A stretch of 64,000 nucleotides of DNA from Halobacteriovoraceae bacterium (GCA_002707495.1 PAMZ01000018.1:62001-126000); one strand, 5' to 3'; shown: positions 32,440 to 41,978, numbered from the stretch's first letter. The notes: generated from the sequence alone by a model not told the origin. Program-made: numbers and translations.

Positions 32440-34845
32440 CTACTCCAAATAGGCTTTTAGTTTATCTGTTGCTTTATTATAGTATTCACTATTAATAGGT
32501 GAAATTTGTTGCACTTCTTGGAACTTCTCTTTAGCCTTTGAAAATAAGCTTAGTGACTCCGCAACTAATGCCTCTCTATAAACTTTTTTAGAGCGATTAT
32601 TTAACTCATTAAAAATAGCATCTCTTTCATTTAAAGCTTCTTCATTAGTAGGGTCTAGCTTCAAAACTTCTCCGTAAGTTTCGTAAGCTTGCTTTAAATC
32701 TTGCCCCTCTTTAAAAGATCTTGCCTTACTCACTAGTGGATTGATCATATTGACCAATTTATTTTTGGACTCTTTGAGCATATCAGAAGCTTCTTTTAAG
32801 AGATCTTCATCAATATCAGGTGTCTTTATAAATTTCTCTAGTTTCTCAGATGCTTCATACCAATTTTCTTGTATATAAGCCGTTTTACCTGGCTTCATTT
32901 TATCGATCATAGCTTGTCTGAGTGCTTTTTTCCGGGCCTCTTCTTCTATTTTCTTTTGTTCATTTGCCTTCCAAACTTCTAGTTCTAGCTTTAGAGGTTG
33001 AATATCCAAATTTTCTGGATCTAACCTGGCAATCTGTGAAAAAAGGCTTTCTGCCAATTGAACATTACGCTCTTTCACAGCTGCCGTAGCCTTTTCAACA
33101 AGAGCCTTTATCTGTATTTGTTTTTTCAATTCCTCCTCAGCGCGCGCTTTTTCTTCCTCTCTTCTTTTTTGCTCAGCGAGTGCTTCATCAATAGCTTTAG
33201 TTAAGGAGTCAGCATTACTAAAAGCTGGATCTATAGCATTAACGATATCAATATATAATTTAGCCTCGGCAAACTGATCTTCACCAAATCGAGTCAAAGC
33301 TAATTGATAATTCTGTTCCAATTTTTCTCTTGTCTCCTCAGAGTACTTGGTGCTCTCTTTAGGTTTCTCTTCAGTTTTTTCCTCTCTTTTATCTTCACTG
33401 ACTTTAGGCTCTTTGGGACCATCATCAAGTAGTAAAAGGACTAGAAATAATAATCCAACGCCGGCATACAACCTCTTCCTCTTATCTTTCATTATCCGTT
33501 TGATAAGACTCTTTTCTTTCTCTTCCTCTCCGAAGCCTTCACCTTCTAAACTATCAAAGTCTACTTCCTCTTCGACAATCTCCTCTATCTCAACTTCCTG
33601 TCCTTCTGGGACAGGCATAAGGGCACCTCTTTCTGCTTCTATGATGTCTGATTTGACTACGACAGTGAAACTTGTGTCTCCGATGACAAACTCATCCCCA
33701 TTAACAAGCTCGGCTCGTTTTACCCTTTCACCATTATGTATAATTCCATTAGAAGAATCATTGTCCACAATAAAGCAATTAATCTTCGTTTTCGTAATAA
33801 TAGCGTGGACTTTAGAAACTTCTGGATCGTTGAGAGGAATCTGGCACTGCTCAGAGTCCCTCCCAATCTTAATTTCATCTTCTTCAATAAGATAGTTATC
33901 AAAAGGAGCATATTCTCCAAAAATCCTCAATGAAAAACTTGCAAATGACTGAAAGACCTGGGTCGCACCGCTATCATCTCCACCAAAACCTGGTTCGCTA
34001 AATCCACCATCATCACCAAATCCATCATCACCAAAATTGTCTTGAACAAAGCTGTCATCAGCCGAGGGATCTCCAAAATCTTGTTGAGTTTCGCTATTAA
34101 AATCACTATTTAAATTATCATCATCGGAGGAGACTTCTTCAGAAAATTCAGCACCATTATCTCCATTCAAATCATCCTCTAAATCATCACCAAGAGGTTC
34201 TGCCAGTTCGCTCTCTAGATCTCCCTCTAAACTTTGCTCAAAATCATTTTGTAAATCATTAGAAAGCTCATTATTAAATTCATCCTCAGAGTCTGGTTTA
34301 TCAAAGGGCATTTCACTAAATTCATCCATCTCATCAATTTGAGGAGGATCTAACATATCAGTTGAATCGCCACCACTTAGCTCTTCATCCGCTACCACTG
34401 AAAGATCATCTTCCATCATTTCCTCTAATTCAGCTGGAATCTGAACCGTTTCCTCATTAATTCGATCCACAATTTGTGTTTTTGAGAAAGCCTCATCAAT
34501 GGGAAGATCCCCAGAGGGAGACACGCTTGGATTTTTATTCGGAACCTGAGTTATAATGAGCTCGAAATCATTGATGGTAATTTTATCGTTCTCAACTAAG
34601 GGAGTATTCTTAACTTCCGCTCCATTGCGATAGACACCACCATAATCAGAGGTAGATTCCAATTGAGCTCCGGTATTAGTAGAAAGAAATATTTTAGCGT
34701 GATAACGAGAGACCAAATAAGAATCAAGTTGAATATGACAGTCTTCCTCTCTCCCTATTAAGACCTCTAATCCATTATTGAGATCTTCCTCTAACACGTT
34801 TATGTCATAGATGATTTGATCATGTTGTTTAACTGTAATCATCAT
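32440..34845 (-). CDS. Double-FHA membrane protein with periplasmic-side TPR/coiled-coil region
   Basis: An 801-residue protein. FHA domain 1 spans about 5-98 (LIGREEDCHIQL, SRYHAKI) and is followed by a very acidic linker (about 105-300). FHA domain 2 spans about 305-400 (IGRDSEQCQI, VSKVHAII, DNDSSNGII). One membrane segment near 462-475 (LYAGVGLLFLVLLLL) is followed by about 320 residues of helical TPR-like repeats and coiled coil. FHA domains bind phospho-Thr peptides in the cytoplasm; the C-terminal part would face the periplasm. It overlaps the next FHA gene by 4 nt (ATGA). Confidence 0.86.
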   Translation of the reverse strand: MMITVKQHDQIIYDINVLEEDLNNGLEVLIGREEDCHIQLDSYLVSRYHAKIFLSTNTGAQLESTSDYGGVYRNGAEVKNTPLVENDKITINDFELIITQVPNKNPSVSPSGDLPIDEAFSKTQIVDRINEETVQIPAELEEMMEDDLSVVADEELSGGDSTDMLDPPQIDEMDEFSEMPFDKPDSEDEFNNELSNDLQNDFEQSLEGDLESELAEPLGDDLEDDLNGDNGAEFSEEVSSDDDNLNSDFNSETQQDFGDPSADDSFVQDNFGDDGFGDDGGFSEPGFGGDDSGATQVFQSFASFSLRIFGEYAPFDNYLIEEDEIKIGRDSEQCQIPLNDPEVSKVHAIITKTKINCFIVDNDSSNGIIHNGERVKRAELVNGDEFVIGDTSFTVVVKSDIIEAERGALMPVPEGQEVEIEEIVEEEVDFDSLEGEGFGEEEKEKSLIKRIMKDKRKRLYAGVGLLFLVLLLLDDGPKEPKVSEDKREEKTEEKPKESTKYSEETREKLEQNYQLALTRFGEDQFAEAKLYIDIVNAIDPAFSNADSLTKAIDEALAEQKRREEEKARAEEELKKQIQIKALVEKATAAVKERNVQLAESLFSQIARLDPENLDIQPLKLELEVWKANEQKKIEEEARKKALRQAMIDKMKPGKTAYIQENWYEASEKLEKFIKTPDIDEDLLKEASDMLKESKNKLVNMINPLVSKARSFKEGQDLKQAYETYGEVLKLDPTNEEALNERDAIFNELNNRSKKVYREALVAESLSLFSKAKEKFQEVQQISPINSEYYNKATDKLKAYLE

Positions 34846-35834
34846 TTGGAATTTCCTCCACTATTGACACAATCAAATCCACCTTCTTCGAGCCCCATCT
34901 TTTTTTCAAGATCACGAATACCAAGCTCAGCTCTTTTATAACGACTATCCTGTTTATTTTTGATGAGATACTTCACGATGTTACAGTAGGCCACAGCTGC
35001 CTCATGATATTTTACGGCCTCGGATTCCAACGTAGCTTTGGAAAAATAAGCTTCAATGGTTTCATTAATTTTTTCGTTCGTTTGTCTAAGATAGTTTCTG
35101 GCATCTAAATCATTTGGATTCCATGTCAAAGCTGATTCAAACTCTTGCTTCGCCCTAAAATAATTTCCTTCTCGAAACTCTCTAAGACCTTTTTGAAAAT
35201 ACACCTCAAGCTTTTCTCTATTTCTTTTGGCAACTTCACTACGACTATTCGTCTCCATAATACCGCCTTGCTGTGGAAGTATCTCTGGAATTTTCTTATC
35301 GATAGTTTTTGGACGTGATTTGATCGACTTATTTTCTGAAGGTAATAAGAATAACGCTCCAAGAGCCACGATTAAGACAATTAAAAGTCCTCGATTGAGA
35401 CCCCTCGCAGAGGGTTGATCCACTGCAAATTCATCTTCGTCTAAATCCTCTTTTTTCTTTTGAGAGATAGCAGCTCGATCACCCTTGACTTCGATTCGGG
35501 AAAATTTAAAAACAGTCTTTCCAATAATAATTTTATCCCCATGAGATAAATTATGCTGTTTAACTTTTAAATCATTGACGATAATTCCATTTTGCGAACC
35601 AAGATCAGTAATGACAAAAGAACGACCGAGATTGACTATTTCTGCATGCTCCCTAGAAGACTTCATATCGAGAATAGTGATATCAGCCTCTTCAGACCTT
35701 CCTATAACAACTCTTTTTCCTGTAATAAAGTAAGCTCTTCCTTTGCCCTTTCCCGTTAAACAGACAAGACGATGGTATGTACCAGGCTCTTTTGGCGTAT
35801 CAATATGATTGAAAATTTGAACCGCAGCAGCCAA
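34842..35834 (-). CDS. FHA-domain membrane protein with TPR-like C-terminus
   Basis: A 330-residue protein. An FHA domain (about 22-112) carries the expected residues IGRSEEADI, SSREHAEI and LGSQNGI. A single membrane segment lies near 150-166 (LLIVLIVALGALFLL), and a helical TPR-like region with YFRAKQEFESALTWNPND occupies about 200-310. It has the same plan as the larger neighbour at 32440, suggesting duplication. It starts 3 bp after the stop of the FHA-sensor gene and overlaps the double-FHA gene by 4 nt. Confidence 0.86.
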   Translation of the reverse strand: MAAAVQIFNHIDTPKEPGTYHRLVCLTGKGKGRAYFITGKRVVIGRSEEADITILDMKSSREHAEIVNLGRSFVITDLGSQNGIIVNDLKVKQHNLSHGDKIIIGKTVFKFSRIEVKGDRAAISQKKKEDLDEDEFAVDQPSARGLNRGLLIVLIVALGALFLLPSENKSIKSRPKTIDKKIPEILPQQGGIMETNSRSEVAKRNREKLEVYFQKGLREFREGNYFRAKQEFESALTWNPNDLDARNYLRQTNEKINETIEAYFSKATLESEAVKYHEAAVAYCNIVKYLIKNKQDSRYKRAELGIRDLEKKMGLEEGGFDCVNSGGNSK

Positions 35835-35837
35835 GTC

Positions 35838-37394
35838 TTACAACTCCTTTACAAACGTAATGAAGAAGGCTTTTGCAAAACCATCTTTACCAATTAATGA
35901 AGAAACACTAATTTGATAAGACTCCCCCTCCAATTCGTAGAAATCATGCTGATGAGTCCCGTTATTATTAGCGGAATCATCACATAGTTTTAATATTGTA
36001 CCAGCGATACCCTCATTTTGAGCTACATCTAGTATATTCGAGCCCTTAACGAGGCTTTCTCGCATTCCTGTCAAATCTCCTGCCAATTCATTTACATGCT
36101 CAATATTCTTTTCAGAGTTGAGCACCATAGTAGCATTATCAATCCCCATCATAAGCTCATGCAGGGTTGCCACATAACTCGTATCCTCTTCAATTTCTGC
36201 AAAATCGCCTACATCCTCATTCATAAGTTCTCGATTTTTTTGGATTGTCGTATTCAATAAGGAAGTCATAGGGTAGAGCTCTTCAAATAAATATTCAGAT
36301 GTGATCTCTTTTCTTCGCCCTCGTAGAACTTCATCTGCTTGCAGTTTCGCTTCTCTTACAGGCTTCAAAGTCATAAAATAAATAAAACCGAAAAACAGCA
36401 CCGCCAATAATGTCGTATAGACAAATGTCTCCCAATAAATCGTTTTATTAAAAATTTCAAAAGTTTGAAGGGCAGATGGTTTAAACCTGATAGCAATAAT
36501 ACCTAGCGGCTCGGAAGTTCCCGTCATAGTATTTACGGCATATAGAACTTTAGCCACCCCAATCTCATTGTTGGAAAGACTCTTATTAACCAAAGGTTCA
36601 TCATCATAATTTACCTTCTTAAAGTGATCTCTAGCCTCGATAGTAAAAGGATCCTTAATTCTTTTATCCATCAAGTTTGCAGGCCGTATGATATTTCCTC
36701 CGAGGTCAAAAAGGTAATATCCCATCACCCCTTTTCCTTCTTTATTATTCAAAAAACGAGTGTTTATATTTCCGATTTCATTTCTTTGCAGATAAATCGA
36801 ATTTGTTCTTTTAATTTCATCAGCGTATTGCTCTGCTCTGGCTACAACTTCTTCATAGATAAGATCTTGCACCGTTAAAAGGACAGGTGAAACTGTAAGG
36901 AACAGATTTCCAACAGTAAGAAGTGCCAGCATAATTCCTAAAAGATGTTTCCATTCATAGCTTTTATTCATCTCATAGACAGGATTCATTATCTTTGTCT
37001 TAAAGAAAAAAACGAGTTTTCCTATTGTGTCCGTAGGAGCCGTTTCCGTATCAAGAACATCGCCATCTATCTTTCCAACCTTCTTCTTAATGACAACTTT
37101 CTTTTCTTTTACGTAGACAACTTTTAAAATAAGATTAGGAAGAGCAATCTGATCTCCATCTTTAAGAGTTAATTTTTTTGTTAGCTTTCCATTGACAAAG
37201 GTCCCATTAGAAGAGCCCATATCTTCTAAAAAAGGGGTATCATTGCTTATGGTAATTCTCATATGTTTTTTAGAAATTCCTTCTACACTGATAATATGAT
37301 CTGCCTCAGGAGAGCGTCCGATGACGTTATCACCATTATTTAACGCGTACTCTTCGCCTCTAAGTCTTCCCCCGATCACAACAAGCTTATACAT
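35838..37394 (-). CDS. FHA - membrane sensor - PAS-like protein without catalytic output domain
   Basis: A 518-residue protein. The N-terminal FHA domain has Arg27, Ser41, His44 and Asn63 (SSNGT) in place for phospho-Thr binding. Membrane segment 1 lies near 150-170; an extracytoplasmic domain of about 140 residues (GVMGYYLFDLGGNIIRP, PLGIIAIRFKP) resembles a Cache/PAS-like sensor; and membrane segment 2 is near 322-342. A HAMP-like stretch and a PAS-like domain (MVLNSEKNIEHVNELAGDL) follow, with no kinase, cyclase or methyl-acceptor domain. It overlaps the DUF192 gene by 8 nt. Signalling probably runs through protein contacts. Confidence 0.82.
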   Translation of the reverse strand: MYKLVVIGGRLRGEEYALNNGDNVIGRSPEADHIISVEGISKKHMRITISNDTPFLEDMGSSNGTFVNGKLTKKLTLKDGDQIALPNLILKVVYVKEKKVVIKKKVGKIDGDVLDTETAPTDTIGKLVFFFKTKIMNPVYEMNKSYEWKHLLGIMLALLTVGNLFLTVSPVLLTVQDLIYEEVVARAEQYADEIKRTNSIYLQRNEIGNINTRFLNNKEGKGVMGYYLFDLGGNIIRPANLMDKRIKDPFTIEARDHFKKVNYDDEPLVNKSLSNNEIGVAKVLYAVNTMTGTSEPLGIIAIRFKPSALQTFEIFNKTIYWETFVYTTLLAVLFFGFIYFMTLKPVREAKLQADEVLRGRRKEITSEYLFEELYPMTSLLNTTIQKNRELMNEDVGDFAEIEEDTSYVATLHELMMGIDNATMVLNSEKNIEHVNELAGDLTGMRESLVKGSNILDVAQNEGIAGTILKLCDDSANNNGTHQHDFYELEGESYQISVSSLIGKDGFAKAFFITFVKEL

Positions 37395-37728
37395 CTCTCA
37401 CCTCTAATTGATCTCCAACACTCAAAGCATGTGCTGCTCCAGCCTTCATTTCTATTACTTTATGGGCACGAAAATAAATTCCACTTAAATACCAAGGTTT
37501 AAAGTCCCTCAAAATTTTTACAATTTTCATATTTCGATCAACAAAAACAGCATCAATAGAGAACCTCACAAAGAAATTATGAATCGATCTACAAGGCTCA
37601 ATGATAAGAGCATCAAACCCTTTCATTTCCTCTACAAACATTAGTCCAAGTAATCGATCCTTAAAACTTGTAGCTAATTTTACTTGGCTGGCTACTTCTT
37701 GATTATTTTTGGATAGTACTAGCTTCAT
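37387..37728 (-). CDS. DUF192-family protein
   Basis: A 113-residue protein covering a complete DUF192 domain: FKDRLLGLMF, the PCRSIHNFFVRFSIDAVFVD core and KVIEMKAGAAHAL. Most family members have a signal peptide; this one starts directly with the domain. The function is unknown. It overlaps the TadC-like gene by 4 nt (ATGA at 37725-37728) and the FHA-sensor gene by 8 nt. DUF192 genes are often near Tad/Flp pilus genes in deltaproteobacteria, as far as I recall. Confidence 0.88.
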   Translation of the reverse strand: MKLVLSKNNQEVASQVKLATSFKDRLLGLMFVEEMKGFDALIIEPCRSIHNFFVRFSIDAVFVDRNMKIVKILRDFKPWYLSGIYFRAHKVIEMKAGAAHALSVGDQLEVRDV

Positions 37729-39248
37729 TCGCCTCCCATAAGCTTCATCACCATCGGTGCAGCAATAATCAGCAAAACAGCAGGTAGAGTTATAAAAATC
37801 ATAGGCAAAAGTATTTTCGTAGCGGCTTTAGCTCCTTCCTGTTCGGCCATGGAAGAGCGTTTCTGACGAATCTCTTTGGCCAAAGTCTTAAGAATAGGAG
37901 CGATGTCAGCTCCAACAGCATCCGCCGAAATAAGCGTGGCACAAAAAGATGCAACCGGAAGAGTATCCACTCTCCACGATAATTGTCTTAATGCTTCAGC
38001 TCGGCTAAGGCCAATCTTAGTTTCTTTAATCATTGTTTCAAATTCGTCCACAAGAGGAGAAGGGGGAGCCTTTTCAATCACTCGCTGCATAGCTGCAACA
38101 AAGTCTAGCCCTGCTTCAACTGAGAGAGCCAGCATATCGACAATGAATGGCATACTAAGAGTTATTTCTTTTTGTCTTTGAGCAATCTTTCCTTTTATCC
38201 AAACATCTGGATAGAAAAAACCTGCGATTGATATCACAGGAGTTAAACTAAGAGGCCAATCTTCCTCAACTTCCAAAAATGAACGCAGTCCTAGATATAC
38301 AATTGGAAATCCAATGATCAAAAATAATTTAAAAGCATAAAAATCTTCAGGAGATAAAAATTTATTCATACCGCTGGATGCAAGAGTTCTTTTGTATTTT
38401 TCCTTAATTTTTCTTCGTCCTTTCATTCCCATAATGACAGGAGTGAAATAGCGTTTAAAAAATGGTCTAGAATACTTTAGGACAAAATCATTGGGAGTCT
38501 CCCTTTTTTCATCAACCTCAGCATCTTCAAGTTTTTCTTTAGCCTTGTACCTTTCGTCATCTTGAAAGATAGTTCTGGCCACAAGAAAGATCGATAGACC
38601 TATCAAGAAGAGTCCAAAGTATAATAGAATGACCTTGCCTTCCTCTTCTTCTTGAATAAATTTCTTATAAGGAAAAGCATAGGCATTAACACGCTTAAAA
38701 ACACAAATCCCGTGTTCACGTCTCAAAACAAAATCTGTTCCTTTTTCATCTAAAGAAACCCTATCAACACTCCATGCACCAGCGATAGATTCGATTGAAA
38801 GTGTAACGTTTTTCACTATCTCTGAACCTTTCGGACCAAACACTACTGAGTTAATGAACATGGAGCAAGTCGACTTAGTCTCTTCTTTTGTACTCCCAAC
38901 TGTTTTACTTATTGATTTGATAATAAGTTTTCCATAAAGACCGGTAGCAGATTGAAATAAAAAGATTTTGTCTTCATACTCTTTGCGAGTTTTTTCAATG
39001 TCTCTATCAAACATAAAAATAAGATCTTTTTCGATCTCTGCTAGTTTAATAACATTGCCTTCTTTGTTCTCTTCTATGGCACGTTCAAGCGTTTCAATAC
39101 GCTTCTGTTCTCTTTTCTCTAATTTCTCAAAATTACTAGACAGATTTTGAATACAAGAAACCGGCACCTCTTCAAAAGAGCGTCCGCATTGCTGAGCATT
39201 TGCGCTCAGCACAGGAAAAATAATTAGCAGGGCGTAAAGAAATTTCAC
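37725..39248 (-). CDS. tadC: TadC-like type II secretion F-domain protein with large exported N-terminal domain
   Basis: A 507-residue protein. The C-terminal 270 residues are a T2SSF domain of TadC type (KEITLSMPFIVDMLALSVEAGLDFVAAM, RQKRSSMAEQEGAKAATKILLP, last membrane helix 480-503), the inner-membrane platform of Flp/Tad pilus or secretion systems. Unlike ordinary TadC (about 300 residues), it starts with a signal peptide (ending SANA-Q) and about 190 exported residues with a coiled coil and four Cys before the first helix near 207-228. No TadA or TadB gene is present in the window, so the rest of the machine must be elsewhere. Confidence 0.85.
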   Translation of the reverse strand: MKFLYALLIIFPVLSANAQQCGRSFEEVPVSCIQNLSSNFEKLEKREQKRIETLERAIEENKEGNVIKLAEIEKDLIFMFDRDIEKTRKEYEDKIFLFQSATGLYGKLIIKSISKTVGSTKEETKSTCSMFINSVVFGPKGSEIVKNVTLSIESIAGAWSVDRVSLDEKGTDFVLRREHGICVFKRVNAYAFPYKKFIQEEEEGKVILLYFGLFLIGLSIFLVARTIFQDDERYKAKEKLEDAEVDEKRETPNDFVLKYSRPFFKRYFTPVIMGMKGRRKIKEKYKRTLASSGMNKFLSPEDFYAFKLFLIIGFPIVYLGLRSFLEVEEDWPLSLTPVISIAGFFYPDVWIKGKIAQRQKEITLSMPFIVDMLALSVEAGLDFVAAMQRVIEKAPPSPLVDEFETMIKETKIGLSRAEALRQLSWRVDTLPVASFCATLISADAVGADIAPILKTLAKEIRQKRSSMAEQEGAKAATKILLPMIFITLPAVLLIIAAPMVMKLMGGE

Positions 39249-39333
39249 TTACATTCCTCAACAATTACAAATACTTCTAATAGGATATCAAATTTAATGA
39301 GTAATTTCTGAAAGGGGTAAATCTGGCTCTATA

Positions 39334-40398
39334 TTAAGCTTGGGAGATTTTATCTAAAATTTCTGACTGCCGATCTACGCGAAGAGATTTACTTACCGTA
39401 GGGATATAGACAGGTTTATACTCTTTAAAAAATTTCTGCTTACAGCTCATGACACGTCTAATCTTTGCTTCAAGCTCACCCTTGTTGAGCGTCTGCTCTT
39501 TAATCGCTTGCATTACCGCCTCATAGGCAGATTTGGTCTTTTCCAAGGATCTGTACATGATGATATCTGCTCCAGCATTGAGAGCTTTGATTGCCGCCTC
39601 TTCATTGGTAAACCTATCTGCTACGGCTTTCATTTCCATGTCATCTGTTATGATAATTTTTTTGTACTTCAATTCTTCTCTTAAAAAGTCGTAAGCTTTT
39701 TTACTGAGAGTGCAGGGTAATTCCTTATCAATCGCATCAACTACCAGGTGGGCCATCATCATAAACTCAGCCCTCGACTTAGAAGCTTTTTGAAAAGGAA
39801 CAAGTTCTTCCGCCCGTAATTCCTCTAAGGTTTTTTTCACGAAAGGAAGATCGAAATGAGAGTCCTTACTCGTGTTTCCATGGCCTGGAAAGTGCTTGGC
39901 GCAAGCCAAGACTCCACCGGTATGCAAACCTCTAATAGCAGCAGAGACATGCTTTTCAACATCTTCAGCCTTATCACTAAAGGCTCTATCTCCGATGACA
40001 TTATTTTTAGGATTTGACCAAATATCACAACAAGGAGAAAAATCTAAATTAATACCACATGAACTCAACTCGTCAGCTAAGACTTTATGCACTTCAAAAG
40101 TTAATTTAGGAGAATCTTTTTTTCCAATTTCAAACATAGATGGAAATTGAGTGAAGTGAGTTTGAAACCTTCTTACTCTCCCACCCTCTTGATCCACTGA
40201 AATAAATAATGGGTACTCATCTCTTAGGGTTTGAATATCATTAATTAGCTCTGCTAATTGTCCTGGATCTGAGAAATTATTCTTAAAAAGAATGACGCCA
40301 CCAATATTATTATCCAGGATAAATTTACGTTCCTCATCCTTAAGGGTTATACCCTCAATTCCTGTTATAAATAATTGTCCCACTTCAAAGAGATTCAC
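39334..40398 (-). CDS. nagZ: Beta-N-acetylhexosaminidase NagZ (GH3)
   Basis: A 354-residue GH3 enzyme releasing GlcNAc from muropeptide fragments in peptidoglycan recycling. It shows VDQEGGRVRRF, the K168-H169-FPGHG motif with the acid/base dyad Asp179/His181 (SKDSH), and the nucleophile region ITDDMEM with Asp252-Asp253. There is no signal peptide, so it acts in the cytoplasm. It lies between a lipoprotein gene and tadC in the mreB string, a cell-wall-linked context. Confidence 0.92.
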   Translation of the reverse strand: MNLFEVGQLFITGIEGITLKDEERKFILDNNIGGVILFKNNFSDPGQLAELINDIQTLRDEYPLFISVDQEGGRVRRFQTHFTQFPSMFEIGKKDSPKLTFEVHKVLADELSSCGINLDFSPCCDIWSNPKNNVIGDRAFSDKAEDVEKHVSAAIRGLHTGGVLACAKHFPGHGNTSKDSHFDLPFVKKTLEELRAEELVPFQKASKSRAEFMMMAHLVVDAIDKELPCTLSKKAYDFLREELKYKKIIITDDMEMKAVADRFTNEEAAIKALNAGADIIMYRSLEKTKSAYEAVMQAIKEQTLNKGELEAKIRRVMSCKQKFFKEYKPVYIPTVSKSLRVDRQSEILDKISQA

Positions 40399-40416
40399 TT
40401 AGACCTACTCCCTCTA

Positions 40417-41151
40417 CTATCCGCCAAACTTTACCATACTTATTCCCTGGGCGACCCAGAACATTTTAGTGAAATTTAAATTCTTATCATAATGAAAAAA
40501 TAAGATTTGACTACCGATGTCTAAATTAAATTTGAACTCATCTTTAGAATCATTATTTACGCTTAAAGTCGCAAGACTGGTTATGCTGCTACCTAAATTA
40601 ACGTAGAGTTCATTATGATAAGGGAAGTTATCCCAAAGGACATATAGAGAAACTGGTTGCCTCGCAGATTTTATTAATAATTTTTGGAGTTTTAAACATT
40701 CAGGAAGCTGAGAAAAAAAACATATATACCGTGTTTTTGGAAGATCAAACTCTTTAACTCCCTCCCATTGAGGGCTAGGCCCCTCTAAATTAACAGCAAT
40801 TTTCTTTTTTGAGGCTATCACCTTTGCTTGGGAGAAATGTTCCTCTTTTTCAAACCAAACTTTATACTGAGAAGCCTCTGGCAAGACTGCAATGCTCTTC
40901 TGATTTTTTAGTCTGCCCACTCTTGAGACGGCAACAGTATTTTCAAGCTGAGTCACACCATCTTTATCAAAATAGCGAAGTCTTGATATCATTCTGCCCT
41001 TACTATACTTTACTTCACGCTTTACCAAATACGACCCATTGGCATCAACAAGTTGAAAAGTTTCTTCTTTTCCCAGAGTGTCTCCAAACATTTTATCAGG
41101 AGATGTAGTGCTACAACCCATAAATAAGAGGAGAAAACCAAGAAACTTCAC
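40417..41151 (-). CDS. Lipoprotein of unknown function
   Basis: A 244-residue lipoprotein with signal MKFLGFLLLFMGC (lipobox FMGC). The mature part is beta-strand-rich, with two Cys in ICFFSQLPECLKLQ. I recognise no family. It overlaps the PilZ gene by 4 nt (ATGA at 41148-41151) and lies 18 bp before nagZ, so it is co-expressed with mreB, the PilZ protein and nagZ. A cell-envelope role is likely by context. Confidence 0.68.
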   Translation of the reverse strand: MKFLGFLLLFMGCSTTSPDKMFGDTLGKEETFQLVDANGSYLVKREVKYSKGRMISRLRYFDKDGVTQLENTVAVSRVGRLKNQKSIAVLPEASQYKVWFEKEEHFSQAKVIASKKKIAVNLEGPSPQWEGVKEFDLPKTRYICFFSQLPECLKLQKLLIKSARQPVSLYVLWDNFPYHNELYVNLGSSITSLATLSVNNDSKDEFKFNLDIGSQILFFHYDKNLNFTKMFWVAQGISMVKFGG

Positions 41152-41978
41152 TTCAAAAAATCCTCAAATTCAGACTCAAGATGCCTTAATGTCTTGTTAA
41201 TAAGTCCAGCCAATTTTTGATCCGTGTTTGTGTCCAAGTTCAAAAATTGAACACCAGCACGATAAATCTTTGTCTTTTTATCTCTTGCAACACCTTCAAG
41301 AATATAGAGGATTTGTGCACCCGGAATCGGGATATGAATGTCATTAAACTCTAAAATCACTTCTCCAAGATCTTTTTTCAGAGGAAGTTTAGTCTTCTCA
41401 AGATCTGATAGTTGAAGATTTAAGCCTGTGACGGATACATCATTAACTCTAAGCTTGATATATCCTTCTAAAACTCTATCGCCACCATCTTTATCATTTA
41501 TAATTCCAAGAAAATCCTTAAAAATACCTGTTTCAGATACTTTTGTTTGAAAATTAATCACGTTTGACTCATGTAACTCAGAATCATCCGTTTGGATATG
41601 CAGGTAAACTTGATGATGAGGGAAAGTAAGCAAACGAAAATTTGCTCTACGTTCTGACTTAAATATTTTTCCAATAGGATCTAGATATATTTTAGTTTTA
41701 GCAAAGGATAAGACTTTGCATTGACCAAAATAATGAACACCCGTTAGTACAAAAGAAAAAAGAACTTCGTCATTAAAGAAATCTTCTGGCAATTCGCCTT
41801 CAACTTGGATTTCTTTTCTCGTCGTGAAGTAGTTTACTACTTTAGCCTTAAACTTATCGGCACTACCTTTCTTCCATAGCACGACCTCGCCTGTTTGAGA
41901 CTTAGCTAACTGAACGAGCTTACTTGCTTTTTCTTTTTCATTAAGCTCTTTGAAAAAGACATTCTTGTCTTTCTCCAT
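41148..41978 (-). CDS. PilZ-domain (c-di-GMP receptor) protein
   Basis: A protein of 276 residues with a YcgR-like N-terminal domain followed by a PilZ domain. Both c-di-GMP binding motifs are seen: R-x-x-x-R in ERRANFRL (about 110-116) and [DN]-x-S-x-x-G in NDVSVTGLNL (about 179-188). The ATG at 41978 is preferred because the AGGA site abuts the upstream ATG at 41984. It follows mreB with a gap of 7 nt, which couples a second-messenger receptor to the rod-shape cytoskeleton gene. Confidence 0.8.
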   Translation of the reverse strand: MEKDKNVFFKELNEKEKASKLVQLAKSQTGEVVLWKKGSADKFKAKVVNYFTTRKEIQVEGELPEDFFNDEVLFSFVLTGVHYFGQCKVLSFAKTKIYLDPIGKIFKSERRANFRLLTFPHHQVYLHIQTDDSELHESNVINFQTKVSETGIFKDFLGIINDKDGGDRVLEGYIKLRVNDVSVTGLNLQLSDLEKTKLPLKKDLGEVILEFNDIHIPIPGAQILYILEGVARDKKTKIYRAGVQFLNLDTNTDQKLAGLINKTLRHLESEFEDFLK

